Part shown: one piece after another, positions 26,137 through 34,954 of the stretch | Layout of the letters: the number at the start of each line of letters is the position of its first letter | How positions within the stretch are numbered: the stretch's first letter is position 1 | NCBI GenBank assembly: GCA_012514145.1 | Contig: JAAZAV010000061.1 | Location: forward strand, 1-64,000 | From: Clostridiales bacterium | GTDB lineage: Bacteria; Bacillota; Clostridia; Oscillospirales; CAG-272 | Direction of reading: 5' to 3' | Length of the DNA stretch: 64,000 nucleotides | Made by a program: the position numbers and the translations under genes | Notes under the pieces: model-generated | What the model was told of the DNA's origin: nothing | What the model saw: the letters and a program-made list of their open reading frames with translations, nothing else | Databases searched by the model: none

Positions 26137-27585
26137 ATGAATTACCTGATGATCTTATCAATAGTCGGCAAGGTCCTGTGTGTCGAAGCCGTCTTCATGC
26201 TGCCGCCAATGGTGATATCGCTCTGTCTCGGCGAGTACCGGGCGGCGTTGGCATTGGTTTTGTCGGCTGTCGCCGCAGCAATTGTCGGACTGCCGATGGC
26301 ACTGCATAAGCCAAAGAATACCTGGCTGTTCGCCCGTGACGGATTGGTGACGGTCGGCGTGGTGTGGATAATCGTGTCGGTTTTCGGCGCGCTGCCATTC
26401 TGCTTCAGCGGTGCGATACCCGGGTTTGTCGACAGCCTGTTCGAGTCGGCGTCCGGCTTTACCACCACGGGTGCCACTGTGATTGCCGATGTTGAGAGCA
26501 TGCCTAAGGGAATACAGTTCTGGCGCTGTTTCACTCACTGGCTGGGCGGCATGGGTGTGCTGGTATTTCTGATGATCCTCAACCCTCTGACGGCAAAGAA
26601 CAGCGGCGAGAACATGCATCTGCTTCGCGCCGAAAGCCCGGGCATACGCGCGTCAAAGCTGGTTCCGCGAATGAAGGACAGCGCAACGATATTATATCTC
26701 ATATATATCGGCATGACGCTTGCCCAGTTTGTACTGCTGCTTTTCGGAGGCGTGAGCGTCTATGATTCAATATGCTTAGCCATGAGTACGGCGGGTACCG
26801 GCGGCTTCACGGCCTATAACGATTCGATGGCGTCCTTCTCGTCCTACACCCAGTGGGTGACGATGGTGTTTTTACTCCTGTTCTCGGTAAACTTCAACAT
26901 ATGGTTCATGCTGCTTTTGGGGCAATGGCGCAAAGCGCTTTCAAACGGTGAATTGCGAACATTCCTGATGATTACAGCCGGAGCGGTGGGACTGCTGATG
27001 TTCTCCGTCCGGGGCGTGTTCACCGATATGGGCGAGTGCCTGCGGGTGTGCGCATTCAAAGCCGTATCTATTCTAAGTACCACCGCATACACTACGGTGG
27101 ACTTTGCCATATGGCCGGAGTTTGCCAGGATGCTGATGCTGCTGATGATGATTATAGGAGCCTGTGCGGGCAGCACCGTCGGCGGCGCCAAGATCATCCG
27201 AATCCGGCTGCTGTTCAAGATAATACGCCGTTCGATTCACAACGCCTTCCATCCCAATAAGGTAATACTTATACACGAAGACGGCGAAATAGTCGACGAC
27301 TACACTGTAAACAGTGTCAGCGTCTACTTTCTTACATATTTTGTTATCATCGGGCTTGTGTCACTGCTTGTGTCTATCGACGGCTGCAGCTTTGAAACGG
27401 GCTTTTCCACGGCGGTAGCATGTATCAACAATGTGGGCCTCGGACTTGGCGAAGTCGGTGTGATTGAGAATTTCAGCAGATTTTCGGTGTTTTCGAAGCT
27501 GGTGCTCATAATAACAATGATTACCGGCAGACTTGAGATCTATCCGATTCTCGTGTTCTTCGTGCCGTCGGTGTGGAGGAAGTGA
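26137..27585 (+). CDS. TrkH paralogue, copy 2, with altered filter
   Basis: A tandem duplicate of the preceding gene, also 482 residues and clearly very similar throughout, starting with the same MNYLMIL. Two changes fall at functional positions: repeat 3 of the selectivity filter reads STTAYTTVDF (A317, codon GCA at 27085, where copy 1 has G317), and the gating loop reads AGSTVGGAKI (V348 for G348). Repeat 4 reads NNVGLGLG, more KtrB-like than the NVGPGLG of copy 1. The reading frame is intact, which argues for selection. It may have changed ion selectivity or act as a modified subunit. Confidence 0.88.
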   Translation: MNYLMILSIVGKVLCVEAVFMLPPMVISLCLGEYRAALALVLSAVAAAIVGLPMALHKPKNTWLFARDGLVTVGVVWIIVSVFGALPFCFSGAIPGFVDSLFESASGFTTTGATVIADVESMPKGIQFWRCFTHWLGGMGVLVFLMILNPLTAKNSGENMHLLRAESPGIRASKLVPRMKDSATILYLIYIGMTLAQFVLLLFGGVSVYDSICLAMSTAGTGGFTAYNDSMASFSSYTQWVTMVFLLLFSVNFNIWFMLLLGQWRKALSNGELRTFLMITAGAVGLLMFSVRGVFTDMGECLRVCAFKAVSILSTTAYTTVDFAIWPEFARMLMLLMMIIGACAGSTVGGAKIIRIRLLFKIIRRSIHNAFHPNKVILIHEDGEIVDDYTVNSVSVYFLTYFVIIGLVSLLVSIDGCSFETGFSTAVACINNVGLGLGEVGVIENFSRFSVFSKLVLIITMITGRLEIYPILVFFVPSVWRK

Positions 27586-27706
27586 AGAACATCAAGCGGG
27601 ATGACATGAGCATATCCGAGTGAATGTGATTATTTCAATGTGCCGTTAAAAACAACAATAATAACATGAAAGCCGGGCAAAATTTACAATTTGTTTATCA
27701 GCACTA

Positions 27707-27735
27707 TTGCAATCCGGATGTTTGTGGTATATAAT
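27707..27735 (+). promoter_or_regulatory. Promoter upstream of ireB
   Basis: TTGCAA (27707-27712), 17-base spacer, TATAAT (27730-27735), about 80 bases before the ireB start. It probably drives ireB-ribF and the genes that follow. Confidence 0.7.
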
Positions 27736-27814
27736 ATGATAGTATTATTGGGAGCCGCCCGGCGGCGCAGTTCCGGGGCAGCAGTCGGCTTATCGCACGG
27801 AAAGGATGAGACAT

Positions 27815-28072
27815 ATGGCAAATTACGATAATGATGCGACGCTCACCTTCTCACTGAAGGACGAGCACGAGCAGGAAATGCGGACAATCCTTTATACGGT
27901 ATATACTGCCCTTACCGAAAAGGGCTACAATCCGGTCGACCAGATTGTGGGCTATATTCTCTCCGAGGATCCGACCTATATAACCAATCACAAGAACGCC
28001 CGCGCACTGATACGCAAGATCGACCGTGAGGAGCTGCTCACCTCACTTGTGCGCAATTATCTGAAGCTGTGA
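27815..28072 (+). CDS. ireB: IreB-family regulatory phosphoprotein (UPF0297/YrzL)
   Basis: An 85-residue protein: [16 protein letters not shown], then [40 protein letters not shown]. This is the DUF965/IreB family, whose Enterococcus member is phosphorylated on threonine by the PASTA kinase IreK and affects cephalosporin tolerance. I start at 27815 because GGAAAGGATGAG precedes it, not at the in-frame ATG nine bases earlier. It is usually next to ruvX; here ribF follows, 13 bases away. Confidence 0.92.
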   Translation: MANYDNDATLTFSLKDEHEQEMRTILYTVYTALTEKGYNPVDQIVGYILSEDPTYITNHKNARALIRKIDREELLTSLVRNYLKL

Positions 28073-28085
28073 GTGTATCGGCTGA

Positions 28086-29141
28086 ATGACAGTTTATTCC
28101 TTAAGCGGGGCAGACGGTATCGTCTGTCCCTTGTTCGTCAACAGAGGCGGAACGCCGAGCCTTGAGGAAGCGCGCAGACACGGCTTCCCGACAATGCCCG
28201 ACACTCCGTTTTACAGCCAGACCGCCCCGCGAACCGGATTTCGGGCGCTTGAGGGCAGTCCGGCGGAGATTTTTGCGGGCACCGGCACCGCGGTGGCGCT
28301 GGGCAACTTCGACGGCGTACATGTGGGGCACGCGGAGCTGCTTCGCCGCACGGCTGAATATGCCCGGGAATCGGGGCTTGTTCCGGTGGTGCGCACCTTT
28401 TCTTCGGACTGCAAAACCGACAGGCTCACCTCGGACAGCGAACGGCTGGAACTGTTCGCACATTATGGAATTAAGTACGCGGTCATTGACGATTTCGAGA
28501 AGCTGCGGATAATGCCGGCGGCGGTGTATGTGCGCAGCCTGCTGGTTCGCGACATGAACTGCCGGATGGCGGTCTGCGGCTTCAATCACCACTTCGGACA
28601 CGGAGCAGTAGGCACAAGCGAGACACTGTCGGCACTTATGCTGACCTCCGGCGGTCGGGCTCATGTGGTACAGCCGATTTTCAGAGGCGGTATGCCGATA
28701 AGCTCCACACGAGTCAGAGCGGCGCTTTCCGACTGCGATACAAAACTAACCATCGAGCTGCTCGGCCGTCCCTACTCGGCGGCCTTCGAGGTAATTCACG
28801 GCCGTCAGATCGGACGCACAATAGGACTTCCGACAATAAACCAGATTTTTCCGGCGAACAGACACATGCCGGGCAACGGTGTATACGCCGGCCTTTGCGA
28901 AGTGGTGCCGGGTGTGTACCGTCCGTCGGTTATAAATATCGGCCGCCGTCCCACCGTGGGCGGGGACGATTCGGTGGTCTGCGAAACACATATTTTAGAC
29001 TGGTCGGGGGATCTTTACGGACATTCGCCGAGGGTATTCTTCATGAGATACCTCCGCCCCGAAGAGAAGTTTGATTCACTTGAGTCGCTTAAAAACCGAA
29101 TCGCCCTTGATATCGCGGCGGTAAGAGCAATGGAGCTTTGA
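28086..29141 (+). CDS. ribF: Bifunctional riboflavin kinase/FAD synthetase
   Basis: A 351-residue RibF. The N-terminal adenylyltransferase has ALGNFDGVHVGH and ISSTRVRAAL; the C-terminal flavokinase has GRTIGLPTIN, VYAG and VINIGRRPT. It makes FMN and FAD. The N-terminus is about 70 residues longer than usual before the GNFDG motif, with low similarity to known RibF, and the middle motif reads GFNHHFGHGAVG instead of the common G-D-F-x-F-G. A later start is possible. It overlaps the next gene's upstream region, and no clear ribosome-binding site precedes the ATG at 28086. Confidence 0.85.
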   Translation: MTVYSLSGADGIVCPLFVNRGGTPSLEEARRHGFPTMPDTPFYSQTAPRTGFRALEGSPAEIFAGTGTAVALGNFDGVHVGHAELLRRTAEYARESGLVPVVRTFSSDCKTDRLTSDSERLELFAHYGIKYAVIDDFEKLRIMPAAVYVRSLLVRDMNCRMAVCGFNHHFGHGAVGTSETLSALMLTSGGRAHVVQPIFRGGMPISSTRVRAALSDCDTKLTIELLGRPYSAAFEVIHGRQIGRTIGLPTINQIFPANRHMPGNGVYAGLCEVVPGVYRPSVINIGRRPTVGGDDSVVCETHILDWSGDLYGHSPRVFFMRYLRPEEKFDSLESLKNRIALDIAAVRAMEL

Positions 29142-29173
29142 TAAGAAAAAGCAGAAATAAACGGGATGATAAA

Positions 29174-30511
29174 ATGCATTTAACCCGCAGAATAACTATT
29201 CTGCTGCTGGCTGCGGCGAGTGTGATGTGGATGCTTGTGCTCCCACTGAACCTGAGTGCCGCCGATGCCGCAACCGGCGCACCCGAAATAGATTACGCGC
29301 GTTTTGCGTATGTTTACCACATAGAGAGCGGCACCGAGATGTTCGTCAAAAACGGCGATACCAAATGTTACCCCGCCGCATCGGTGAAGCTTATGACCGG
29401 ACTGATTGCCGCGGAGCATCTGTATACACAGCAGTCAAGGAAAGTCATCGTCACTGCCGAGGAACTGCAGGGTGTGAGAGGCAACAATATCGGCCTTAAA
29501 GTCGGTGAGGAGCTTACTGTCGGCGACCTGCTGGCGGCGCTTATCACCGGAAACGCCAACGATGCGGCTCAGGTACTGGCATACGAGATAGCCGGCGGTA
29601 TTGAGCCATTTGTTAAGATGATGAACGCCCGCGCCGCCGAACTCGGCATGAACTCCACCGTTTATACGAATGTCACCGGACTTCACGACGCTGCGATGGT
29701 CACCACGGTGCGGGATACCGCAAAGGTGGCGCTTGCCTGCTACCGCAACGACACCTTTCTGGAGTTATCCGGTGAGGTCAGGTATGTGCTTGCTCCCACC
29801 AACATTAACCGTTCGGAACGGCGCATAACCAACAAGAATCTGTTTATCTGCGACACTATTGACGATCGCTACCGCAATCGTTACATGCTTGGTCTGAACG
29901 CCGGCTCTACCCCCCAGGCAGGGCACTGCGTCACAGCCATCTGTGACAACGGCTACTATACATACCTTTGCATAGTGATGGGAGCGTCCTCGGATGCCGA
30001 CCACATCTACTCATATGTGGAGTGCAGCAAACTGCTTGACTGGGCATTCGAGGGCTATGAATACAAGACCGTACTCAACCGCTCCGAGGTCATAGGCGAG
30101 ATACCGGTAACGCTTTCATCCAAGACCGACTTTGTATCGGCTCTGCCAGAGCGCTCTGTCGAGATGTATCTGCCGACCGATATCGATGTGTCTTCGGACA
30201 TGAGCCGGGTTGTGTCATTTTCGGTTGGTTCGCTGTCGGCTCCCGTACCCGAGGGGCTGGAAGTGGGCGAGCTGAGGCTCTTTTATCGCGGAGAACTGGT
30301 CGACACGGTTAAGCTGGTGACAAAATATCCGGTTGACCGCTCGGAACTTGAATACCGCAAAGGGCAGCTTAAAACGCTTATCAAACAACCGGTGTTTAAG
30401 ATATCAGCCGCGGTTCTGGCGCTTCTCGGCGTTATGTATGTGCTTCTGGTCGCGTTCATAAGAAGCAGGCGCGCACGCCGCAGGAAAAGCAGGGATATTA
30501 TAAAGCGCTGA
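29174..30511 (+). CDS. D-Ala-D-Ala carboxypeptidase homologue lacking catalytic motifs
   Basis: A 445-residue PBP5/DacF-type protein: signal peptide (1 to about 32), peptidase S11 domain, a C-terminal beta domain and a membrane helix with a basic tail. The fold is recognisable (YAYVYHIESG-like start, LHDAAMVTTVRDTAK) but every catalytic motif is changed: SxxK is A69-S-V-K72 (nucleophile Ser replaced), SxN is N127-A-N129, and KTG is N242-A-G244. It should be unable to cleave or bind beta-lactams covalently. It may be a structural or regulatory pseudoenzyme in wall synthesis. Start at ATG 29174 after GGGATGA; the frame also has a TTG at 29138. Confidence 0.85.
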   Translation: MHLTRRITILLLAAASVMWMLVLPLNLSAADAATGAPEIDYARFAYVYHIESGTEMFVKNGDTKCYPAASVKLMTGLIAAEHLYTQQSRKVIVTAEELQGVRGNNIGLKVGEELTVGDLLAALITGNANDAAQVLAYEIAGGIEPFVKMMNARAAELGMNSTVYTNVTGLHDAAMVTTVRDTAKVALACYRNDTFLELSGEVRYVLAPTNINRSERRITNKNLFICDTIDDRYRNRYMLGLNAGSTPQAGHCVTAICDNGYYTYLCIVMGASSDADHIYSYVECSKLLDWAFEGYEYKTVLNRSEVIGEIPVTLSSKTDFVSALPERSVEMYLPTDIDVSSDMSRVVSFSVGSLSAPVPEGLEVGELRLFYRGELVDTVKLVTKYPVDRSELEYRKGQLKTLIKQPVFKISAAVLALLGVMYVLLVAFIRSRRARRRKSRDIIKR

Positions 30512-30573
30512 TATGTCCCCTATGCAGACACGATCTGATAAGGTTAACAAGATATATTATTAACAGGTGAAAA

Positions 30574-33500
30574 ATGGCATCCTCATCCGGTAAATCTAAC
30601 AATACAAAAAAAGCACCGGCAAAAAACAGGTCGGCTTCTGCGGCAGGTAAAAAGAAAAACACAAATTCAAAATCCGCGTCAAAAGCCGAAGCCGCGCAGC
30701 GCAGTGACCCGCATGTGCGCCGTTCCGCAAGGGATGAGCGTGATGAATATCGCAGCGACGCGTGGGAGGAGCAGCGGTACAATATTTATTGTCAGATCAT
30801 GCCCTTCGCTCTTATCTGCCTGTCGGTGCTGATACTCGTTTTTTATATATTGTCCGACAGGGCAGGCTTTGTGGGTTCGGGCATACGAACCGTTCTGGCG
30901 GGGCTTTTTTCGGGAGCGGGACTCTGCTGCCCGGTGCTGCTCTTTATAACGGCTGTCTACTGGCGGCGCGACCACGAGAAGAAAATGGTTCGTGTGAAGC
31001 TGCTGCTGTCGCTGCTGTTTATGCTGCTGCTGGCGGTGCTGCTGCATGTCTGGGCGACCCGTGCCTCCGGCAGATGGGCGGAGGCGAGCGAACTGCTCGA
31101 TATACGCACACACTGGACAAACGGTGTGGCGCTGAAGGGCGGAGGAGCTTTCGGCGGTATGCTGGGAGCGCTGATGGTGCGGGCTTTCGGCAGAGTGGGC
31201 ACCGTAATAATCGCCGCGGTTATACTCTTTTGTACCGGGCTTCTGATCTTCGGTCTGACCCCACATTCACTTCGCATATGGATATCCTACCGAATACATG
31301 AACACCGGGAACGCCGCGCCGAGGAGCTTGAAGCCGCCCGCGCCGAAATCGAAGCCGAGGAGGCACTGAGACACAGGCAGTTAAATGCCGGGTACAGAGT
31401 AACACACCAGACGGGAAGCAACGGTGAAGCGATTCCGGATCGGACTCAGGTGCAGGCCGAGCCGAAGGTGACGATAACACCAGCCGGCCGCAGAAAAGGC
31501 AAGGTGGATATCGGCAAATATGCTGTACCGTCAGGCACGGGAAGCGGTGTATTCGGAGAAAAAATCGAAGAAATGCTCACCGATCTGTCAGACGACAGGA
31601 AGGTCATGGCGGCAGAGGATAAAAAGACCGCCCAAGCCGACAATGCAGTTGAGACGGATATTACAGCAGCCCGTATTGGTGACGAGATAATCATAGCTCC
31701 CGAGGATATGCGTCCCGAGACAGAGGCGGAGGAAGGAAAGCTCATAGACGAGACTCTGCTCAGTTCAGTGCCTGCATATTCAAGCAGAAATACTGAAAGT
31801 AGCAGCGGAGCACAATCAATCTCCGATGAACTGCAGACGTCAGGAGAGGATACGGTTGACCTTACCGATACCGCCGCCGGGCGAACGGTTCAGCCCTCGG
31901 GCGGCGTCATTCTCACCGAAATGGATGACGATGATACGGCAGACACGGAACCGGGAAATAATGATCTGCCGCCCTTTGACACAGCGGAGGCCGATTCCTA
32001 TTCCCAGGCTTCCGCACCCCGCAGAATTACCGGTTCGGGAACGAGGAGAGGCACTGTATCGGCACTTGCAAAGGAGCCTCCCGCCGATGAAGATGAGAAC
32101 GAATCGGTTATCCCTGCCGAACTTCTCGCAAGTGTTACGGCGAAGCGGTCATCAGAATCGACCGCGGTCGAAGCGGTCACCGCCGCTGAACTTGAGCCGG
32201 CTCCCGCCCCCAAAAAAGAGTATCGGCTGCCCCCTGCCCAGCTGCTGAAAATAGAGAATCCGGCAGCCAACGAGGATGTCAGCGAGGAGCTGCAGACCAC
32301 GGCAAAAAAGCTGGTTGATACACTTAAGAGCTTTAAGGTTCACACAAAGATAGTGAATATTTCGCGCGGTCCTACAATAACCCGCTATGAACTTCTCCCT
32401 GATGAAGGGGTGCGCATACGCTCGATTGCCAACCTTGTGGACGATATCGCGCTGAATCTGGCGGCTACCGGCGTGCGCATAGAAGCTCCCATACCCAACA
32501 AATCGGCGGTGGGAGTTGAGGTGCCCAACCGGGTAGTTTCCACCGTATGGCTGCGCGAGCTGATTGAAAACCCGAAATTCGGCGAAGCCGCAAGCAAACT
32601 CACAGTCGGCCTCGGCATGGATGTGGCGGGCGAGGCTGTTTACCTGAATATCGCTAAAATGCCTCACCTGCTTATTGCCGGCGCCACGGGTATGGGTAAG
32701 TCGGTATGCATAAACAGCATGATAGTGTCGCTGCTCTGCAAGGCAACGCCGGCTGAGGTACGCATGATCCTGGTCGACCCGAAAAAGGTTGAGCTGTCTA
32801 TCTACAACGGACTGCCCCATCTGCTGGTGCCGGTGGTAAGCGACCCCAAGAAGGCAGCAGGCGCCCTTTACTGGGCGGTGACCGAGATGGAGCGCCGCTT
32901 CCAGCTATTTGAGGAGTCCAATTCCCGCAACCTTGCCCAGTATAATCAATATGTATCGTCGCAGCTCGATGAGCTGGAGCTGAATCCCGCCCTTGGCTTC
33001 GAAACCGATGCTCTTACCGGCGAGGTGATTGAACTGCCCCGTCCCGAACGCCTGCCCGAGATAGTGATTATCATAGACGAGCTTGCAGACCTTATGATGA
33101 CCGCTCCCGACGACGTTGAGGACAATATCTGCCGTCTTGCGCAGAAGGCTCGCGCCGCCGGAATGCATCTTATCATAGGTACACAGCGTCCCTCGGTGGA
33201 CGTTATAACCGGTCTTATCAAGGCAAACATTCCATCGCGTATCTCTTTCCGCACAGCTTCTCAGACCGACTCGAGGGTAATTCTCGATACCGTCGGCGCC
33301 GAGAAGCTGATAGGGCGTGGCGACATGCTCTGCCAGCCGGTGGGCGCTACAAAGCCCATGCGTGTCCAGGGCGCGTATGTCAGCGAGGGTGAAATCGAGC
33401 AGATCATTAAATTCATCTGCGATCAGTCTTCGGGCATAGGCTATGATGACAGCATCATCGAGGATATCGAGCGCGCAGCGGAACAGTGCGGCGTAACCGG

Positions 33501-33786
33501 CATCGGCAAAAAGGGCTCACCGGGTTCAGATGCGGGTAATAATGTTCTTGACGATAACAGTGATGATGTGATGCTGAAACAGGCGATAAAACTTGCGGTT
33601 GAGAGCGGGAAGATTTCTACATCGTTGATACAGCGCAAGTTAAGTTTGGGTTACGGCCGGGCGGCGAAACTGATCGACCGGATGGAGGAGATGGGCATTG
33701 TGTCCGGTCCCGACAATCAGAAGCCGAGAAATGTTCTCATCTCGAATCAGGAGTACATGGAAATGGTACTCAACAATACGATATAA
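30574..33786 (+). CDS. ftsK: DNA translocase FtsK/SpoIIIE
   Basis: A 1070-residue septal DNA pump. N-terminal Lys/Ala-rich tail, then four membrane helices (about 75-235), a long acidic low-complexity linker (about 250-560) and the motor. The motor has Walker A GATGMGKSVCINS near residue 705 and Walker B IIIDELADLMM near 830. A winged-helix gamma domain (SLIQRKLSLGYGRAAKLIDRMEE) ends the protein and would read KOPS-type sequences. It clears the chromosome from the division septum and, in spore formers, from the forespore. Confidence 0.95.
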   Translation: MASSSGKSNNTKKAPAKNRSASAAGKKKNTNSKSASKAEAAQRSDPHVRRSARDERDEYRSDAWEEQRYNIYCQIMPFALICLSVLILVFYILSDRAGFVGSGIRTVLAGLFSGAGLCCPVLLFITAVYWRRDHEKKMVRVKLLLSLLFMLLLAVLLHVWATRASGRWAEASELLDIRTHWTNGVALKGGGAFGGMLGALMVRAFGRVGTVIIAAVILFCTGLLIFGLTPHSLRIWISYRIHEHRERRAEELEAARAEIEAEEALRHRQLNAGYRVTHQTGSNGEAIPDRTQVQAEPKVTITPAGRRKGKVDIGKYAVPSGTGSGVFGEKIEEMLTDLSDDRKVMAAEDKKTAQADNAVETDITAARIGDEIIIAPEDMRPETEAEEGKLIDETLLSSVPAYSSRNTESSSGAQSISDELQTSGEDTVDLTDTAAGRTVQPSGGVILTEMDDDDTADTEPGNNDLPPFDTAEADSYSQASAPRRITGSGTRRGTVSALAKEPPADEDENESVIPAELLASVTAKRSSESTAVEAVTAAELEPAPAPKKEYRLPPAQLLKIENPAANEDVSEELQTTAKKLVDTLKSFKVHTKIVNISRGPTITRYELLPDEGVRIRSIANLVDDIALNLAATGVRIEAPIPNKSAVGVEVPNRVVSTVWLRELIENPKFGEAASKLTVGLGMDVAGEAVYLNIAKMPHLLIAGATGMGKSVCINSMIVSLLCKATPAEVRMILVDPKKVELSIYNGLPHLLVPVVSDPKKAAGALYWAVTEMERRFQLFEESNSRNLAQYNQYVSSQLDELELNPALGFETDALTGEVIELPRPERLPEIVIIIDELADLMMTAPDDVEDNICRLAQKARAAGMHLIIGTQRPSVDVITGLIKANIPSRISFRTASQTDSRVILDTVGAEKLIGRGDMLCQPVGATKPMRVQGAYVSEGEIEQIIKFICDQSSGIGYDDSIIEDIERAAEQCGVTGIGKKGSPGSDAGNNVLDDNSDDVMLKQAIKLAVESGKISTSLIQRKLSLGYGRAAKLIDRMEEMGIVSGPDNQKPRNVLISNQEYMEMVLNNTI

Positions 33787-33815
33787 CAATAACGACAGAC
33801 CAGTGAGGTAACAAT

Positions 33816-34373
33816 ATGGTAGCGGTATTTCTTGCGGAAGGCTTTGAAGAAATAGAGGCACTGACGCCGGTGGATGTTCTGCGCAGAGCGGGAGCCGATG
33901 TCAAGACAATAGCGGTAGGCCGCAGCAAGACGGTTAAAGGTGCCCACGGGATACCGGTAGTGGCGGATATGACACTTTCGCAGCTCGGTGAAGATGTGAA
34001 GCCCGAGATGCTGGTGCTCCCCGGCGGCATGCCCGGCACACTTAATCTTAAAAAGAACAAACGGCTCATGTCCATGGTTAAGGAAGCTGCAGACGAGGAC
34101 CGCTGGGTGGCGGCTATTTGCGCGGCTCCTTCGATACTCGGTGAACTTGGTCTGCTTGCCGGACGCCGTGCGGTATGCTATCCGGGATTTGAGTCCTCTA
34201 TGAGCGGCGCCACACTCGCCCCCAAGGCAAAGGTTGTGCGCGACGGCAATATCATAACCGGAAAGGGCATGGGTGTTGCGCTGACCTTCGCGCTGGTGCT
34301 AACCGGCGTGCTTTTCGGACCGGATAAGGTTGACGAGATTTCAAGTTCGATTCTTACCGACGCACAGAGCTGA
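33816..34373 (+). CDS. DJ-1/PfpI family protein
   Basis: A 185-residue protein of the DJ-1/ThiJ/PfpI superfamily. It has the early Glu in AEGFEEIEALTPVDVLRRAG and the nucleophilic elbow cysteine in AAICAAPSILG near residue 105. Close relatives include protein deglycase-type DJ-1 and YajL; the exact activity is disputed for the family. It overlaps the next gene by one base (TGATG), suggesting coupling with 5-formyl-THF cyclo-ligase. Both lie in a run after ftsK. Confidence 0.88.
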   Translation: MVAVFLAEGFEEIEALTPVDVLRRAGADVKTIAVGRSKTVKGAHGIPVVADMTLSQLGEDVKPEMLVLPGGMPGTLNLKKNKRLMSMVKEAADEDRWVAAICAAPSILGELGLLAGRRAVCYPGFESSMSGATLAPKAKVVRDGNIITGKGMGVALTFALVLTGVLFGPDKVDEISSSILTDAQS

Positions 34374-34954
34374 TGTACGAGGTCAGAACCGAAAAAAAGC
34401 GTATGCGTGCGGCATATTCCGAGCGCCGCAATGCCATACCGGTCGACAGACGGAGTGAACTCAGCGCGGCGGTCTGCCGCAGATTCATATCGCTTGTCAC
34501 CTACCGTTACTCCGGCAGCCTGCTTATGTATTCGCCGATAGGCTCCGAGACGGACATATCGGATATAGCCCGTCAGGCTCTGGCGGACGGGAAGACGGTG
34601 GCATATCCCCGCTGTTATGAGGACAGCATAATGAAATTTCACATTATCGGCAGCCTTGACGAGCTTGAACGCGGCATGTACGGCATATACGAGCCGCCCG
34701 AGAGTCTGCCGGTGTTCGACCCGGCTTCCGACCATACAGCGGCATGTCTGATACCCGCGCTTGTATACGATAAGGGCGGCTATCGCCTCGGTTATGGCAA
34801 GGGCTACTACGACCGCTATCTGACTGCCTTCAAAGGTGTTAAGGTGGGCGTGGTTTATAACGATTTTGTTGTAAAAAGTGTTCCGCGCGGACGCTACGAC
34901 ATTGCGGTTGACATGCTTGTCACCGATAAGGGAGTGATATCCCTGAATGGCTGA
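34373..34954 (+). CDS. 5-formyltetrahydrofolate cyclo-ligase
   Basis: A 193-residue enzyme that converts 5-formyl-THF to 5,10-methenyl-THF with ATP. Features are the basic N-terminus KKRMRAAYSERR, SPIGSETDI, AYPRCYE and the signature GYRLGYGKGYYDRYL near residue 141. Size and motifs fit the family. It overlaps both neighbours (TGATG at its start, eight bases at its end), so translation is coupled. Confidence 0.93.
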   Translation: MYEVRTEKKRMRAAYSERRNAIPVDRRSELSAAVCRRFISLVTYRYSGSLLMYSPIGSETDISDIARQALADGKTVAYPRCYEDSIMKFHIIGSLDELERGMYGIYEPPESLPVFDPASDHTAACLIPALVYDKGGYRLGYGKGYYDRYLTAFKGVKVGVVYNDFVVKSVPRGRYDIAVDMLVTDKGVISLNG

